Shown here: piece by piece, positions 32,204 through 45,500 of the stretch
Numbering within the stretch: position 1 is the first letter of the stretch
How the letters are laid out: each line of letters starts with the position of its first letter
Source of the DNA: Phaseolus vulgaris
Taxonomy: Eukaryota; Streptophyta; Magnoliopsida; Fabales; Fabaceae
Direction of reading: 5' to 3'
Length of the DNA: 64,000 nucleotides
Assembly (NCBI RefSeq): GCF_000499845.2
Contig: NC_023759.2
Coordinates: 34,844,464 to 34,908,463, forward strand
Translations under genes and position numbers: made by a program
Notes under the pieces: generated by a model
Seen by the model: the letters and a program-made list of their open reading frames with translations, nothing else
Database searches by the model: none
Told to the model about the DNA's origin: nothing

Positions 32204-35060
32204 ATGTCCGAATCAAACGCAATTGCAAATGGATTGGCTGGTGCAGGAGGTGGAATCATTGCTCAAATCATGACGTATCCTCTTCAAACGGTATTCTCTC
32301 TCTCTATGCTTCTCTCTTTGGCTGTGTGACTAATTTCCCTTGCAATTTTTCAGGTAAACACGCGCCAGCAAACTGAGAGAACAATCAAGAGGAACAAGCA
32401 AAGTTTGCCCACCAACACAACCACTTCTCCTGGCACTCTTCTTCAGATCTTTCAGGTTCAAATTTTGCTCTTTTTGGTCATTTAGATGGTTTTGTTTATG
32501 ATGGTTTCTTGATTATATTTGTGACCCTTTATCAGGTCATTAGAACTGAGGGTTGGGGCGGACTCTACAGTGGCCTCAAGCCTTCTCTTCTTGGAACTGC
32601 TGCTTCTCAGGTTTTCAGTTTTCAACCATACCACATATGGGAAATCCTAGCAATACACCCTTCTGAATACTCTAGTTATTATTGACTCAACCTTTTAGGA
32701 AATTACATAATTTTGTTGGTTTCACTTCTTATTTAATGAACTTCACTCATGAATTTGTTGTTTTCAATAAAATTTGACCAGTAAAGAAGAGTTTGTTAGA
32801 AAGAACTTTAGTTTATTGCCAGCACTCTTCTACCCTATAATAGCTTTTGTTGATTATTCAGTTCTCACAAGTATATAAGATGCAAAATTCAAGGCCTAAA
32901 ACGTGATTGTAATTTTGTTGGTTTCACTTATTTAATGCATTTCACTCATGATTTTGTTGTTTCCAATAAATTTTAACATGTAGGTTAGAAGAATTGTTAG
33001 AGTACATTGCTGACACTTCTCTACAGATGATAGCTTTTGTATATTATACAGTATTCACCTGTTATAAGATGCAAAATTCAAGCCTTAACACACTGTGCAT
33101 AATAAAGGAGATTGGGTCTAGCGAAAGGGGTTAATCTCCCATAACGTGATGAATTAAGATTCAAATATTTATTGAAAGAGGTCTTGGATAATATTACATC
33201 TGAAGGAGGATATATGTGGTGTGGGAAACCATTAAACCAAAAAAAAGTAACATGATTACTTAGTGGGTTGTGGGGTACGTAGTTATATCTAAAAGGTTAT
33301 TTTTCGATGTTGTCAGGGTATTTACTACTATTTCTATCAAGTTTTGAAGAACAAGGCAGTGGCGATTACAGCTGCACGGAAACTGAAAGGGCATGGAGAT
33401 GGTACTGTTGGGATGTTTGGTTGGCTTGTTGTGGCTGCAATTGCTGGGTGATTATTCCATCATGCCAGTTTTATTTGACTGTTAATTGCATTTCAGAATA
33501 GTCATGTTTGTGTTGTGTTTGTGATAGTGACCCCAGCTTCTCTCTCTTATTCTTGTTGCAACTGTCTTATTTGCAGGTCCTTGAATGTGTTGCTGACAAA
33601 TCCAATATGGGTTTTAGTGACTAGAATGCAGGTTCTTTCAGATGCTTTTATTTTCTTCCTGGACTATTTTCATGATTACATTTTGTCAAACATAATTCTG
33701 GTTGCTTTTCATTTGATCTTTTTCTTTTCTATTTTATGAAGGTCACTTACAGTGAGACATTATTTATATTAAGTTAATTTTAGTTTATAGAAATGTTAAT
33801 TTCAATTTTCCTTCTTATTTTTCTCTTCTAAAAATATTTATGAACAAGTTTCTCTAAACATACCCTTAACCTTTAACCGAGTCAAATGGTGTCGTGTAAT
33901 ATATGTAGTATCTTGTGTTTAAAAGTTGTGTGTGCACTACTTATGTCTTTTTAAAGTTCAATAATTTTCACATGAAAGTGCCAGGATGTGGCATAAAGCC
34001 AAAAAGGGTTAGAATCCATAGACTTTGAATGCTTAAAACTGGCCACTATTTGATTGCCCTGTTGCTACACTCAAACCATGCATCCATGATTTTGGTCCAG
34101 TGTCAATGATGTGTGACATTTTATATTTTGATATTAGACTCATACTCAAGCAGAAAGGAAAATTATGGAGGAAAAGAAAGAAGCTTTAAGGAAGGCTGCT
34201 TCCGAAAGCACCATAGCAGACTCCACATTGCAAGATAAATTGGATGAACTGAGTTCTACAAAACCTCGACCATATGGAACTATACATGCAGTTAGTCTCT
34301 TATTTCACTTTCCTTCTCTCACTACTGCTTATTCTTTACAATGGTCAGGGATTGTGTGTGAATTTTCTTCTTGTTCTTGTTCTTGTTATTTTTGCTGCTC
34401 TTAATGGCTGGACAACTGTTCAAACCTAAATTTGAATTATAAGAACATCAATCGAGTTTTATTTTTCCAAATCTTTAGAAATGTTAGTTTTTTTATTTCA
34501 GGAAATGATCTATCGTTTGACATTCTGCATGCTCCATTTGTCAGAAACAAAAAATGGTTGAGTTACATCCTGCAATTACTATCACGATCTTTCATGTTGC
34601 ATTTTTTATATGTTATGTTGTTAAAAACAAAAGGCATGGAATATTCGTAGAGTTGTCCTGGATGGAAATATAAAGAATACTACTATACCTAAGATTGTCA
34701 TATTTTCAGCTAAATTACCACTTTCACTTCTTTTCATTCTGATATGAATCTTTGTTTTGGTTAAAAGGCTAATGAAGTCTACAATGAAGCGGGTACAGTA
34801 GGATTTTGGAAGGGTGTCATCCCTGCCCTTATTATGGTCAGACTCATCATTTTTTTTATGCACCAAGTTCATGTGTAATATTTATATAATCTGCATATCT
34901 CTGAGAATTTTCATTACAGGTTTGCAATCCATCAATTCAGTTTATGATTTATGAAAGCTCATTAAAGCATCTAAGGGCAAAACGTGCAGCTAAGAAGCAA
35001 GGGGATACAAGTATATCTGCTTTGGAGGTATAAAGTACTTTTAAATGAAATAAGTGGAAA

Positions 35061-35098
<38 letters not shown>

Positions 35099-36706
35099 TC
35101 CCATGCTTTGAATATTAGTGAATAAGCATCGTCCTATCATTCAAAAGGTCTTTTTGGTGGGAGCAATAGCTAAGCTTGGAGCCACTGTGACAACATATCC
35201 ATTACAAGTTGTGAAGGTAAATCGACCAATAGTTCCTTCATTTTCTCCTCACTTATTATTTATTATCAAGAAAAAATCTCATCAAGTGATCATTAGTTAT
35301 TAAGATAAAACCTCATCAAGTGATCATTAGTATAGGGCGTACTTATCATCCACTTAAAAGTATATATCCTACAAATCATCAATCATTGGTCCACTTTTGT
35401 ATTAGATAACATTCGAGGAAATGAAACCATAGTTTTCTCTCTTTTCAAGTCTTGGTTGTTGTAATCGATATGTAACTGTTTAGCAAGCAAATAGTCATGA
35501 CAACAATGAAGAGTTTGATATTTTGCAGTAGTTTTCTGCAGAGTCTGATGTCTTAAAACACACTTCCATCATAACACTCTTGTATGCCTTATGACTCATA
35601 CCACTACATGTTTCTCTGTACACAGTCAAGGCTTCAAGCAAAACAGGAGATTGGTGGAAGTAACTCATTAAGATACTCAGGTTTGCTTTTAGATAGATGT
35701 GCCATAACTTAATTTTCCTTTGGACGTTTTGAATATATTTTTCTTTTGTTTTAACCTTATTCTTTCCAATATCTGGTTGAAGTGATAATTGATCGTTGAT
35801 TTTCTACTATTTTCTAAATACTAAAGCTACGGAATCATTAAAACTGTAGCTGGAACTTCATTAGTTGCTGTTCAAAGTGGCTTATATTTTCAGTACATAA
35901 AGAGAGGAATTAAAGGGAAGAAAAAGTGTGCTATTTTTTATTTTACTAAAGAGGAGAGTTAGCAACACTTGAGATCTATCTAACTAGTGATCTTTAACCA
36001 ATTTTAACTAATATCTTAGAAAATTCTCATATTTTGAGTTTGGATTTAATTCAATTCTACAAAAATTGAGTTAGGAAATAAGGATTAACTTTTCATTAAA
36101 TACTTTGTTTGGTCTTACTTCTAGTCATAGGACTTTGATTTTTTTTAAATACAAGCCTCTGATATAATCCGCATAAAGATTGTCTTAATCTTTGGCCATA
36201 AAGTTCAATTTTGAATTTAAGTCTAATTTAATATTAGAAAACCAATTTGTGAGATAAAGATTGTCCAAACCTTTGGTCATAAAGCTTTTTGAATTTATTC
36301 TAAAAGTATGTCTTGCATACAAACTATTGAACTACTTTTGTTCATCATCGGCATATTCTATGACAATTGTGGTGAACTTTTTCTTCATTTTAATTTAGAA
36401 CTTCTGTATCTTTAAGCCTTTCACTTACTATAATGAACAACCATAACAAGAAAGAAAACAAAACAATTCCACTTTGTCAAGGTATGTCTTCCCTTTTCTA
36501 AAGCTATAAATGCAGGTACTTTTGATGCAGTACTTAAAATGATCCGTTATGAAGGAATAACTGGCTTCTATAAGGGGATGAGCACAAAGATAGTGCAGAG
36601 TGTTTTTGCAGCTTCTGTTCTGTTCATGGTCAAAGAGGAGCTTGTTAAGGCTTTTATAAATCTATCCGATAAGAGCAAAAAAGTTGCATCAAATTTAAGT
36701 AGTTGA
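32204..36706 (+). CDS. PXN: Peroxisomal NAD carrier (mitochondrial carrier family)
   Basis: Eleven exons: 32204-32290, 32354-32455, 32536-32610, 33317-33447, 33577-33631, 34138-34290, 34768-34836, 34920-35027, 35148-35216, 35626-35680, 36516-36706. All ten introns are GT-AG and phases agree, giving 1095 bp, 364 aa. It belongs to the SLC25 carriers with six membrane helices in three repeats. The signature positions read PLQTVNTRQQ (exons 1-2), NPIWVLVTRMQ (exon 5) and PLQVVKSRLQAKQ (exons 9-10); matching domain ends are EGWGGLYSGL, AGTVGFWKG and EGITGFYKGM. It resembles Arabidopsis PXN (At2g39970), which imports NAD into peroxisomes in exchange for AMP/NADH to support beta-oxidation. A charged loop (exon 6) separates repeats 1 and 2. 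The start lies in MSESNAIANGLAGAGGG, matching the family. It ends SSNLSS without a PTS1; carriers do not need one. Function is by homology. Confidence 0.95.
32709..33090 (+). repeat. ~200-bp tandem duplication in PXN intron 3
   Basis: 32709-32910 and 32911-33090 are two diverged copies: AATTTTGTTGGTTTCACTT, TTCACTCATGA.TTTGTTGTTT, GATAGCTTTTGT/AATAGCTTTTGT and ATAAGATGCAAAATTCAAG recur in the same order 180-202 bp apart. Confidence 0.85.
35063..35096. repeat. (AT)n microsatellite in PXN intron 8
   Basis: About 17 AT units between exons 8 and 9. It also creates a spurious minus-strand frame. Confidence 0.9.
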
Positions 36707-38024
36707 CTTCTTTACCATATGAAAGGGATGATAACTCTCACTTGGTTTACCTCTCCCTATTGGTCATTCACAGATTGTGGTGAGAGAGAGATGAAGTCCT
36801 CACCAAATAATAGATGAAATTAACTCCACTAGTTTAGATGACCATCCTCTCTGGACACATATTATCCCTTTGGTATGGAGTACAGCAGAACTCTTTGGAA
36901 TTTCTCATAGTTCATTTCAAGAACCAAGGAACTGACAAATTCAACAAACATGTTACATGAGAGTGACTTCTTCCAACAGCAGTGATATGCAAGCATTCTT
37001 TGCCAAAGAATTAAAAACCAAAGTTCTTTGTGTATAATTCTTGAATAAATGAACAGACAATTATTATGCTGAGCCATTGAATTGCATGTATGTTGGTATG
37101 GTATGGTAAGAGAAGTTAATATTTTTATCATGCATAAATACACTACAGTGACAGATAAGGTTTTTTTTTTTTATTTCATCTGCAATGAGTTGTTTATGTA
37201 CCTGGATCTTGAGTGATGTATATGAAAGTTAGGAGTATGTTTGGTTGAATTGAATGTGCTTGATTGAGAAGTGGAAGGAGGGTATCCATTAATATATCTC
37301 ATAAGAAATTAAAATGCCAAAGAGATTGAATACACTAACGTGAAGTAAGTGATTGAAAAACTTTGTTTGTCTAGAGAGTAATGAACAAACCTTTGTTTGA
37401 TTTGAATAGAAGATTTGGTTTCAAACATTAGACAATTGTATTATTGGCATTTTGGATTTAGCTAATATTAACTCTTGTCATGTAATTACTTATAAATTAA
37501 TTTAATAATTAATCAAATATATACTATGCAAAATATTTAGTTATATCCATAACATTTGAGATCTATTATAAAAATTTCAAATTTTAAGTCTAGTTGAATA
37601 AAATATGTGGTTTAAGGACTTGGTGGATAAAATTGAAGTTCTTAGAATGAGTTGAAATCAAGACATTACTAATAATTTTTTTTATAAATATTTAAACTAA
37701 ATCTTATGTTTAAATTGAGATATTAACTCATTGTATGTAACTAACATTACATAAAAACTTTTAAAGTCAATTTTTAAGCTCTTACAACATACATATCTTA
37801 AAGTTTACATTTAATTATGTGAATATTTAAATTTTAAATGGTAAGTTTGATTTATAAATGATGGAAACAAAAGTCAAAATGAACCACATGTGTGAAAGGA
37901 AAATCAATACGATAAATAAGAAAGAGAGGTGTGAAAAAATGGTGATATCTTTACTAGTAATTTATATAGTAATAATTAGCTGAAAATTCGAAAGTAATTT
38001 ATGGATTAAAATGAAAGTAAGTAA
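36707..38024. other. PXN 3' region and intergenic DNA
   Basis: The first ~500 bp probably contain the 3' UTR; AATAAA-like signals are not clear-cut. The rest is AT-rich with no gene seen. Confidence 0.45.
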
Positions 38025-38890
38025 TTAAGTTCAATAACAAGCTGTAGGATAAGATTGGGGTTTCTAAGGCTATTTCGATAATTAAAGATTTAACTTGTCT
38101 AGTGGGAAATTCGTCTAAAGCTTCAATGAAAAATGATATGTTGGACTTCAACGTGATTAAGTTTTTCGGTATTAAGACTCGTAGTGGTAAAGTTCTTCGT
38201 CCTCTTCCTATTAGATGGGAATTTCCTTCACCAGGCTGGGTCAAAATTAATACTGATGGGGCTGCTAGGGGGTATCCTGGTCTTGCTACTTGTGGAGGTA
38301 TTTTTCGTGGGAGTATGGGAGAATTTATTGGTGCTTTTTCAGCGTTTCTTGAAGTTCAAACTGCTTTGGTTGCTGAGTTTTATGGAGTTATACATGCTAT
38401 GGAGGAAGCTCAAAAAATGGGACTTACTAATGTCTGGCTTGAATGTGATTCTGCCTTGGTTTGTGCTGCGTTTACTGCTAGGACTAATGTTCCGTGGATG
38501 CTTCAGAATCGATGGAATACTTGTCTTAATTTTTGTGGGACAATCAGGTTTAGGGTAACTCATATTTTTCGTGAAGGGAATGCGTGTGCTTATAAGTTGG
38601 CTAATTTAGGATTTATTCGTAGAGAATCTTTTCATTGGTATAATAGACTCCCAGCTAGTCTGTTCTTAGAATTCTTTATGAATAGGTATAATCTACCTAT
38701 GTATCGTTTGTGTTAACATATGAGTTTTGATCTAGTCCCCCCATATTTTTGTATTTTCTTTCTTTTTTCTTTTTTTAATAATATTTTTTTTTCATGTGAT
38801 GGCAGATGATTGTTGTTACTTGAGGTGTCAGCTTAGCTGAGATGTCAAGTTGCATAGTGATGCCTAACACGAAAACTTTATATAAAAAAA
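38025..38890 (+). pseudogene. 5'-truncated LINE fragment with an RNase H domain
   Basis: A 205-codon open frame (38102-38716) encodes an RVT_3-type RNase H as found at the C-terminus of plant L1 LINEs. Motifs: INTDGAARGYPGLATCGGIF (first Asp), AEFYGVIHAMEEA (Glu), WLECDSALV (Asp) and HIFREGNACAYKLAN. The last usually reads ACADxLA; here the Asp is Tyr, so the fourth acidic residue is missing. Upstream in frame a stop interrupts near 38047. After the stop there is a T-rich stretch, then an A-rich end near 38884-38890, consistent with a LINE tail. No RT or endonuclease remains. It could instead be a domesticated RNase H gene, but no start or promoter supports that. Confidence 0.8.
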
Positions 38891-41800
38891 AAGTCTTGAA
38901 AAACTTAAAAAAGAAATCAACTTTCACTTTAGGTTATTTGATTGAAGTGTGAGATGTGTACAACATCATTGTCAAGTAGACCAATAATGTGCATGTAGGC
39001 ACAGGTATTAACTTTAACTAGTCAAATTTAAGGATAAGAACAAAATAAAACATATTTTCACCTCTAAAGATTTTTTTAAACAATTTCTACTTTTAGAGAT
39101 TAAACTGTCATAACCTCTACTTTGAGCAATGATATTGATTATTTATCTATTTTAATTAATAGAAATTATCTTTAATATATATATCAACGAAAATTCAAAG
39201 TATTAAAAGAAATAAACATCCTAATTTACAAATTTATAAAGTTATAAAGTTCTATACTTTTTGGTTCATATTAAATTGGGTTTGGTTTAGTTAACTGACT
39301 AATCCATCTTGCACCATATCAATTTTGACATTCACCCTATCATTTTTACAAAATCCTAAAACTACCTTTGTTCCGGATTTAAAAATATAAAATAATAAAT
39401 AAAATTCAAAAATAAAAAAAATACATTATGAAAAGAAAATTTGAAACACAAAATTAAAAATTTATTTCGGATAAAAATTTTCCAGAATTTAAAAATGTGT
39501 TCCGGATATTAAGATCCAAAATATGTCTGGATAAAAGGTTACACTCTTTTTGTGTAAGGTTATTTTCGTCATTTATGAAGGATATTTTTGTCATTTTTGA
39601 TAATGAATTGGGTGCATGTTGTAATTGACATTGTGCAGAGAAAAGAATGCCTTAATCCAATCCTTTGAAAATGTTGGGCTCAAGTTAAATAGACTAGGCA
39701 ATTTCTTCCTTCACCTCCACCTACATAATTTCTTGTTGCACGTTCATAAATGTTTTCAATTTCAAAATTATCCTTAAGAGAAAGTGTAGGATTTGTTTTT
39801 TTTTTTTTTTTACTTTCAAATTATACCTTCTAAATTCTAGAATTTAGAATACAAAATTGTTCCACAGTTCATAATGCATTTTCAAACCCAGAAAACACTT
39901 ATGAACTTTAGAATTTAGAATACAAAACTTTTAAGAAATTAATAATATTTTATAATATTTTTTTAAAATAGAAGAACATGATTTGAATTATTTTTATATT
40001 ATTATATTTATAATTTAAACTTGTTCTATTTTTTATAAATAAATTACATAACTTTATAAATAAAAATTATAATATAAATTTATTACTTTATTTAACAAGT
40101 ATAAATATATTACAATAACTAAAAGACAACTTTCAATAAACATGTTGATGAATTTTTTAGTTTATTTAACTATAAATATATAATATTATAATGAAAAAAA
40201 ATATCTGTTATTGATTTTTCATTTTGAAATATAAACATAATCATTTGATTTTAAAAAAAAGTATATGAAAAAGTTTTAAAAATTGATTTCAATCATGTTT
40301 CAATTATTTTATTAATTTTTAGTTATTTCTTTATCCATTGGATTTTAAACACATGCCCCTTTTACATCCTTGAAGATGGATATCAAATATTCACATCTTG
40401 AATAAGAGTTCATTAAATATTAATGTAACTTCTTCATTCTTACCATAAAAACGAGAAGAGATTATTTCAACTTCATACTTTTCTTTAATTGAATGAAATA
40501 TCTATCAATCTCCACTTGTTTGAACCCCTTTTACACTGCAAATACTACTGCCACTACAATGCTTTAGGAGATGGTTGCACTTTTACGACTTCATAAAAAA
40601 TCTAAAATATTGACATAAGTAAATTTTATTAAAATATCCAATGTAACCTTGTAGTAAAAATAATTACCAAAAAATGTGAAAATTATAGTTTTAATAAAAC
40701 CACTTCAACCATTAAAAACCTAAAAGAAGGAGATACAAATTCTTTACCCTAATTATGTTTCAAGCATAGTAAAAAAGAAAAGGTTTTTGTGTTCTGGGTG
40801 ATATATAAATTAATGAAAGGCAAGATCCTATAGCAGAATGTTCCATAAATAAGTGAAAATCTGGCATTGTTGTCCACACGAAGCGTTGTTCTCACTCCAC
40901 AACCAATCATTTCATTGCCTAAGAATAATGGTGAAATTAAGAAAGTAAGTGAGTAACCGAACCAAAACAACCTTGAACAAGTTTATAGCTGTCAGAGAGA
41001 GGTTGGAGTGAATATAAACCTAAGAAAAATTGTCTTAGATAGAGACCCTGACGTTGTAGCGTGTCTCTTGGGGGTAGAATTTGATGACAAAATGTTGAAA
41101 GGGTCTTGAAAATTTGAGGAGGGGAGAGAGTGTGGCATGGGAAGTGGGTCCCACCCGCACGTCCTTCGATGATATTTTTGAGGTCGCGGTTGCGCAACAC
41201 AGAATTGTGGTGAGGAGGATTTGATAATGATGCGGGACTTATGCGTGCTCTCTCATATATGTTTCTCTAATTTCTGGTTTTTCGTTCCGTCCTGCCACTG
41301 CTTCCTGCCAATAATTATTAGATAATTTTACCATATTCATTGCTTTTCTTCTCATTATATTTAAATTTATTTAAACTTATTGAGATTAAAAATAATATTA
41401 GTTTTAATCAAATCATAAATTTAATATGTTATTTAGATAAATTTAAATAAAAACATACCATAAATTTGTGGTGGTTTGATACCTCAATTATTATCAAACT
41501 CAATATTTTTAATGGATATTATTAAGGGTAAAATAAAATAAGTAAACTAATACCATTTTTTAAAAATATATAAAAATGAATTAACTTTTCTTTTTTACCA
41601 CGTGATTCAATTAATGGTGTCTTATACTGTGTAAATCGATTGAAAGTAAATAAAGGTGCATGAGGATAGTAGAGATAAATAAGACGTGGTTTTCCCATTT
41701 TAATTTGATTATGATTTTGTAATTTTATGGTTTTGATTTGTTTATGATTTTGTGCTTTTGATTTGTTTGTCATTTTGTATTTTGATTGTTTCCATGATGT

Positions 41801-42592
41801 GCTAGTCACTTTCATACTATTTGTTGATGTGTACTTTTTTATAAAATAAAAAATTATATTTTTAAGGAACATTATTCTAACAAGCATTTTTTTTAAACTT
41901 CAATGACCACGTCAATGTCATCCGACACTAATAATGCATGTAATAAATATTTTTCACCAAAGTGTTCTAACTAATACAACAGAAAATCTAATGAAGCCAC
42001 AAGACTTTCAGGTAATGTACACAAGATTATCAACTATTTATCTATATTAACTGCGAATCTCAATAAAATTCTAAAAATTTAAAGTTACTCGGTTGATAAA
42101 ATTGGCTTAGGCCACCAGAAGAATTAAAATCATAAAAAGGTTACAATTAGGAAATAATCTTGCATAAAATTTCATAATTTAATAAAATCAATGATAAATA
42201 TATGAATTAAAGACTTTATTATGAAGTAGGAATAGCTTTGAAATCATTATATAATTTTAAAAAATAAATGTAAAAGTTATTGGTGTTTGAAATTTTTTAG
42301 TGTATTAAAAAGGATAAGTGTCTTAAAAATAGAAGGAGTGGTTAGCGATTCAAAAAGTGTCAGAAAATGTTACTACTGTAGTAAGTAATTTATTTATTTA
42401 TTATTAGTATTAATAAGATAAAAGGTTTTATGTTGCTCTCATTTCGCTAAGCACAGAACAAAAGTTTAATTTTAGTACTTTTAGTATTTATATATTTTTC
42501 CCTTTTCTGCATCACCACACCACTGATAAAAAGAACGAACAAACAAACGCGCGTCTCGGTTTCCAATGTGAAGCGAGCGATACCAAACAAAC
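38891..42592. other. Intergenic DNA upstream of the HAD gene
   Basis: AT-rich and mostly featureless. At 39370-39540 there are TTCCGGAT-type words similar to those at 47160-47180. A minus-strand frame at 40937-41200 shows no recognisable motif. The last ~100 bp before 42593 hold CACCACACCACTG and AAACGAACAAACAAACGCGCG and are probably the 5' UTR of the HAD gene. Confidence 0.45.
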
Positions 42593-45500
42593 ATGGCTCT
42601 AATCGCTGCCAGGATTCTCGGTTCCAATTCGCGAACCGCGCTCCGCCGCTGGTGTCGCTTCTCCTACTCTTCCGCCTCCGCAGCGGTGGCGGAAGTGGAG
42701 AGCACGGAGGTGAAGGACTACGCCGATTACCGGCGCTCCCTATACGGACAGATCACGCACAAGGCGCTCCTCGTCGACGCCGTTGGCACGCTCGTCCTCC
42801 CCTCGCAACCTATGGCTCAGGTACGTCACGTGTTTCGATTTGCGTGCCACGTGAAACTGAAACTGAAACGGAGTTTTTATTCAACGTGGAACGAATTCCG
42901 TCGTTTCAACGGCGTTGTTTGTGTGGTTTTTGTAGATATATAGGACGATCGGTGAAAAGTATGGTGTGGAGTACTCGGAGAATGAAATACTGTCAAGATA
43001 CAGAAGAGCGTATGGGCAGCCTTGGGGTAAATCTCGTCTCAGGTTAGCTTCTTACTTTTTTTTTTTTACTTTTTAATCTTTCATGTGAAAATAGTTAAAA
43101 ATATGGTTATGACTTTGGCTGAAAAAGAATTTTGTTTTTTAAGTTTTAAAAGTTTCGCATTTATTGATTTTGCGAGAAATTTCAGACTAGTGTGACTGCA
43201 ACTGTGCTTGTGATGTGATTGCAGAGAGCAATTTTTTTTGACATTGTGACCGAAATGGTGGTGCTGGATCGTTTTTAAAAATCTTGATATTGATATTGGA
43301 GGCTGCTTTTTGAGTTGGTGTTTATTAATTATCATGAATTGCTTTCACGGGATTGAAAATTTCCTAGGTTGGATCTTTTTGTATATCTACCTTAAAAATG
43401 AAAAACAAAAAGAAGAGTTGTTAACGAATTTTTGATTTTGCCTGGTGGACTAAATTTTCTTAATGGGGTCCTTTGTATGTTCAAGTGATTCATTTGCTGA
43501 CTGCTCCGTGACTTGTTTAATGAGTAATTGTACTATTGCACACGCTACTAATAAAAAACTTAAGACAATATTACATTAAAATAACTTCACCGACGGCTTT
43601 GTTATCTTTTAATATTAATATGTTGATTGAGTTTTTAAATGATTGGACTTGTAATATACTAGAGTTGCTCATGTCTGATTAGTTTGAAAGTCTTAGAGCC
43701 AAGCATCGGTCATTTGCATATAAATGTTGCCAAGGGAGTTTTCATTGCTTTTGAGATAGCATGATAGCTTATTTGTTCGTGACAATAAATATATATAGCT
43801 TGTAGTAAATGATCTGTCTTAGTTGCCTACTTCGTGAAAGAACTATGGTGTAAGAATTTGTTTAGCACAATACATATGAGCCATATTATCAAACTCCAAT
43901 TTCTGGGGGCAGATTTATGATTTAGCTAGACAAGCATCATGTGGTTTGTTTTGTTTGCAGCTTTAAATGTCCATGCTTATTGCCTTTTAACTTTAAAGTT
44001 ACTGTTTCCATATACACATTCTTTGTTATTTGTCTCTTAAAATGCTTGAATAGTATGCCGTTAGTTAGCCTTTAGGTCAAGATACTCTATTTTGTGGAAA
44101 TAAAATTTGGAATGAAATGCTTCTCCTCCCTTTCTCAATCAACATCCAAAACCTTATCGGTGCTAGGTATATCCACAAGTTTTATGTTGGTCGTGTGACT
44201 AAATAAAGAAAAAGTAATCTCTTACACAACTAAAGAGACACTTTACTTCTTTTCATATTTAGTGTAATTTAGATTCCTTGTTTTTCTTTTATATTGCAGA
44301 TATGTTAATGATGGTAAACCCTTCTGGCAATACATAGTTAGTTATTCCACCGGCTGTTCAGATCCTCAATACTTTGAAGAACTTTATAACTATTATATGA
44401 CAGACAAGGTAAGACCACTTATAATAGTCATTTTCTAAAATGTATTATGCATTTTTCTTAAAAATAAATCGGATAGTTTTTGATTTTTTTTTTTCTGTCT
44501 ATCATCCATACAGGCATGGCACCTCAATGATCCTGAAGCAGAAGAAGTATTTAGAGCTCTTAGGAAATCAGGTGTGAAATTAGCTGTTGTATCAAATTTT
44601 GACACTAGGTTAAGACCTCTTCTGCGGGCATTAAATTGTGACACTTGGTTTGATGCGGTAGCAGTGTCAGCTGAGGTAAGCTGATTGTTTTTTTCTTTCT
44701 GACCAATGGTAGCGTGTCTTTTCTCACCTTAAGATTATGGTAGCGGGTCTTTTCTAGCCATAAGCTTATCCAATCCGATTCTGAAAGTCACATCGGAGTA
44801 GAAAGCAACTCTACATGATTCTAGGCTTGAGAATCATGCTGCAAAGCTTCTTCACCGTTAAGCCTTACATTACAAGCTAACATTTGAAACAATGAACTTA
44901 CGCCAGTATGACATTACCTTTACCTTTAAATTTGATGGCTAAAATTTACTGATAATTATAAATACTTTAGCGCAAACCATATTTTTTATGGCATGTATTA
45001 TTGTTGCCTGTACCAACTTTCAGGAATTAGCCATTATCCTTTCAGACCTCGAGTCTTTGAAAATATTTTAGATGGTCAAGTTCTTGTATGATATCTCGTA
45101 CATTTGAGCATCCATGTATTGGTATACTGGGCACATAAGCAATGTATTAATCAGGAGGTTGCATAATTATGTAATTTTCCTTTTGTACATGATAATTGGC
45201 TTATAAACTTCTCTCATTTAAACGTGTTTGTGCCTTTCAATTAGGTTGCGGCCGAGAAACCAAATCCAACTATATTTCTTAAAGCATGTGAACTATTGGA
45301 TGTAAAACCCGAGGATGCTGTTCATGTTGGGGATGATCGCAGAAATGATATATGGGGTGCCAGGGATGCTGGCTGTGATGGTTGGCTTTGGGGAAGCGAT
45401 GTTCACACTTTTAAGGAGGTAATTAAAACCTTCATCTCTTTATAAAACTGTACAGAAATTTCACCGTAGAGTATATAAGGTGATTATAACTGGGGGGTAG

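Noticed and set aside
40937..41200. 87-codon minus frame in a less AT-rich patch
   Set aside because: No recognisable domain and no splice partners found; it could be part of a transcript but I cannot support it.
42568..43047. 159-codon plus frame overlapping the HAD gene
   Set aside because: A different frame that reads through exon 1, intron 1 and exon 2; the spliced HAD frame has clear motifs.
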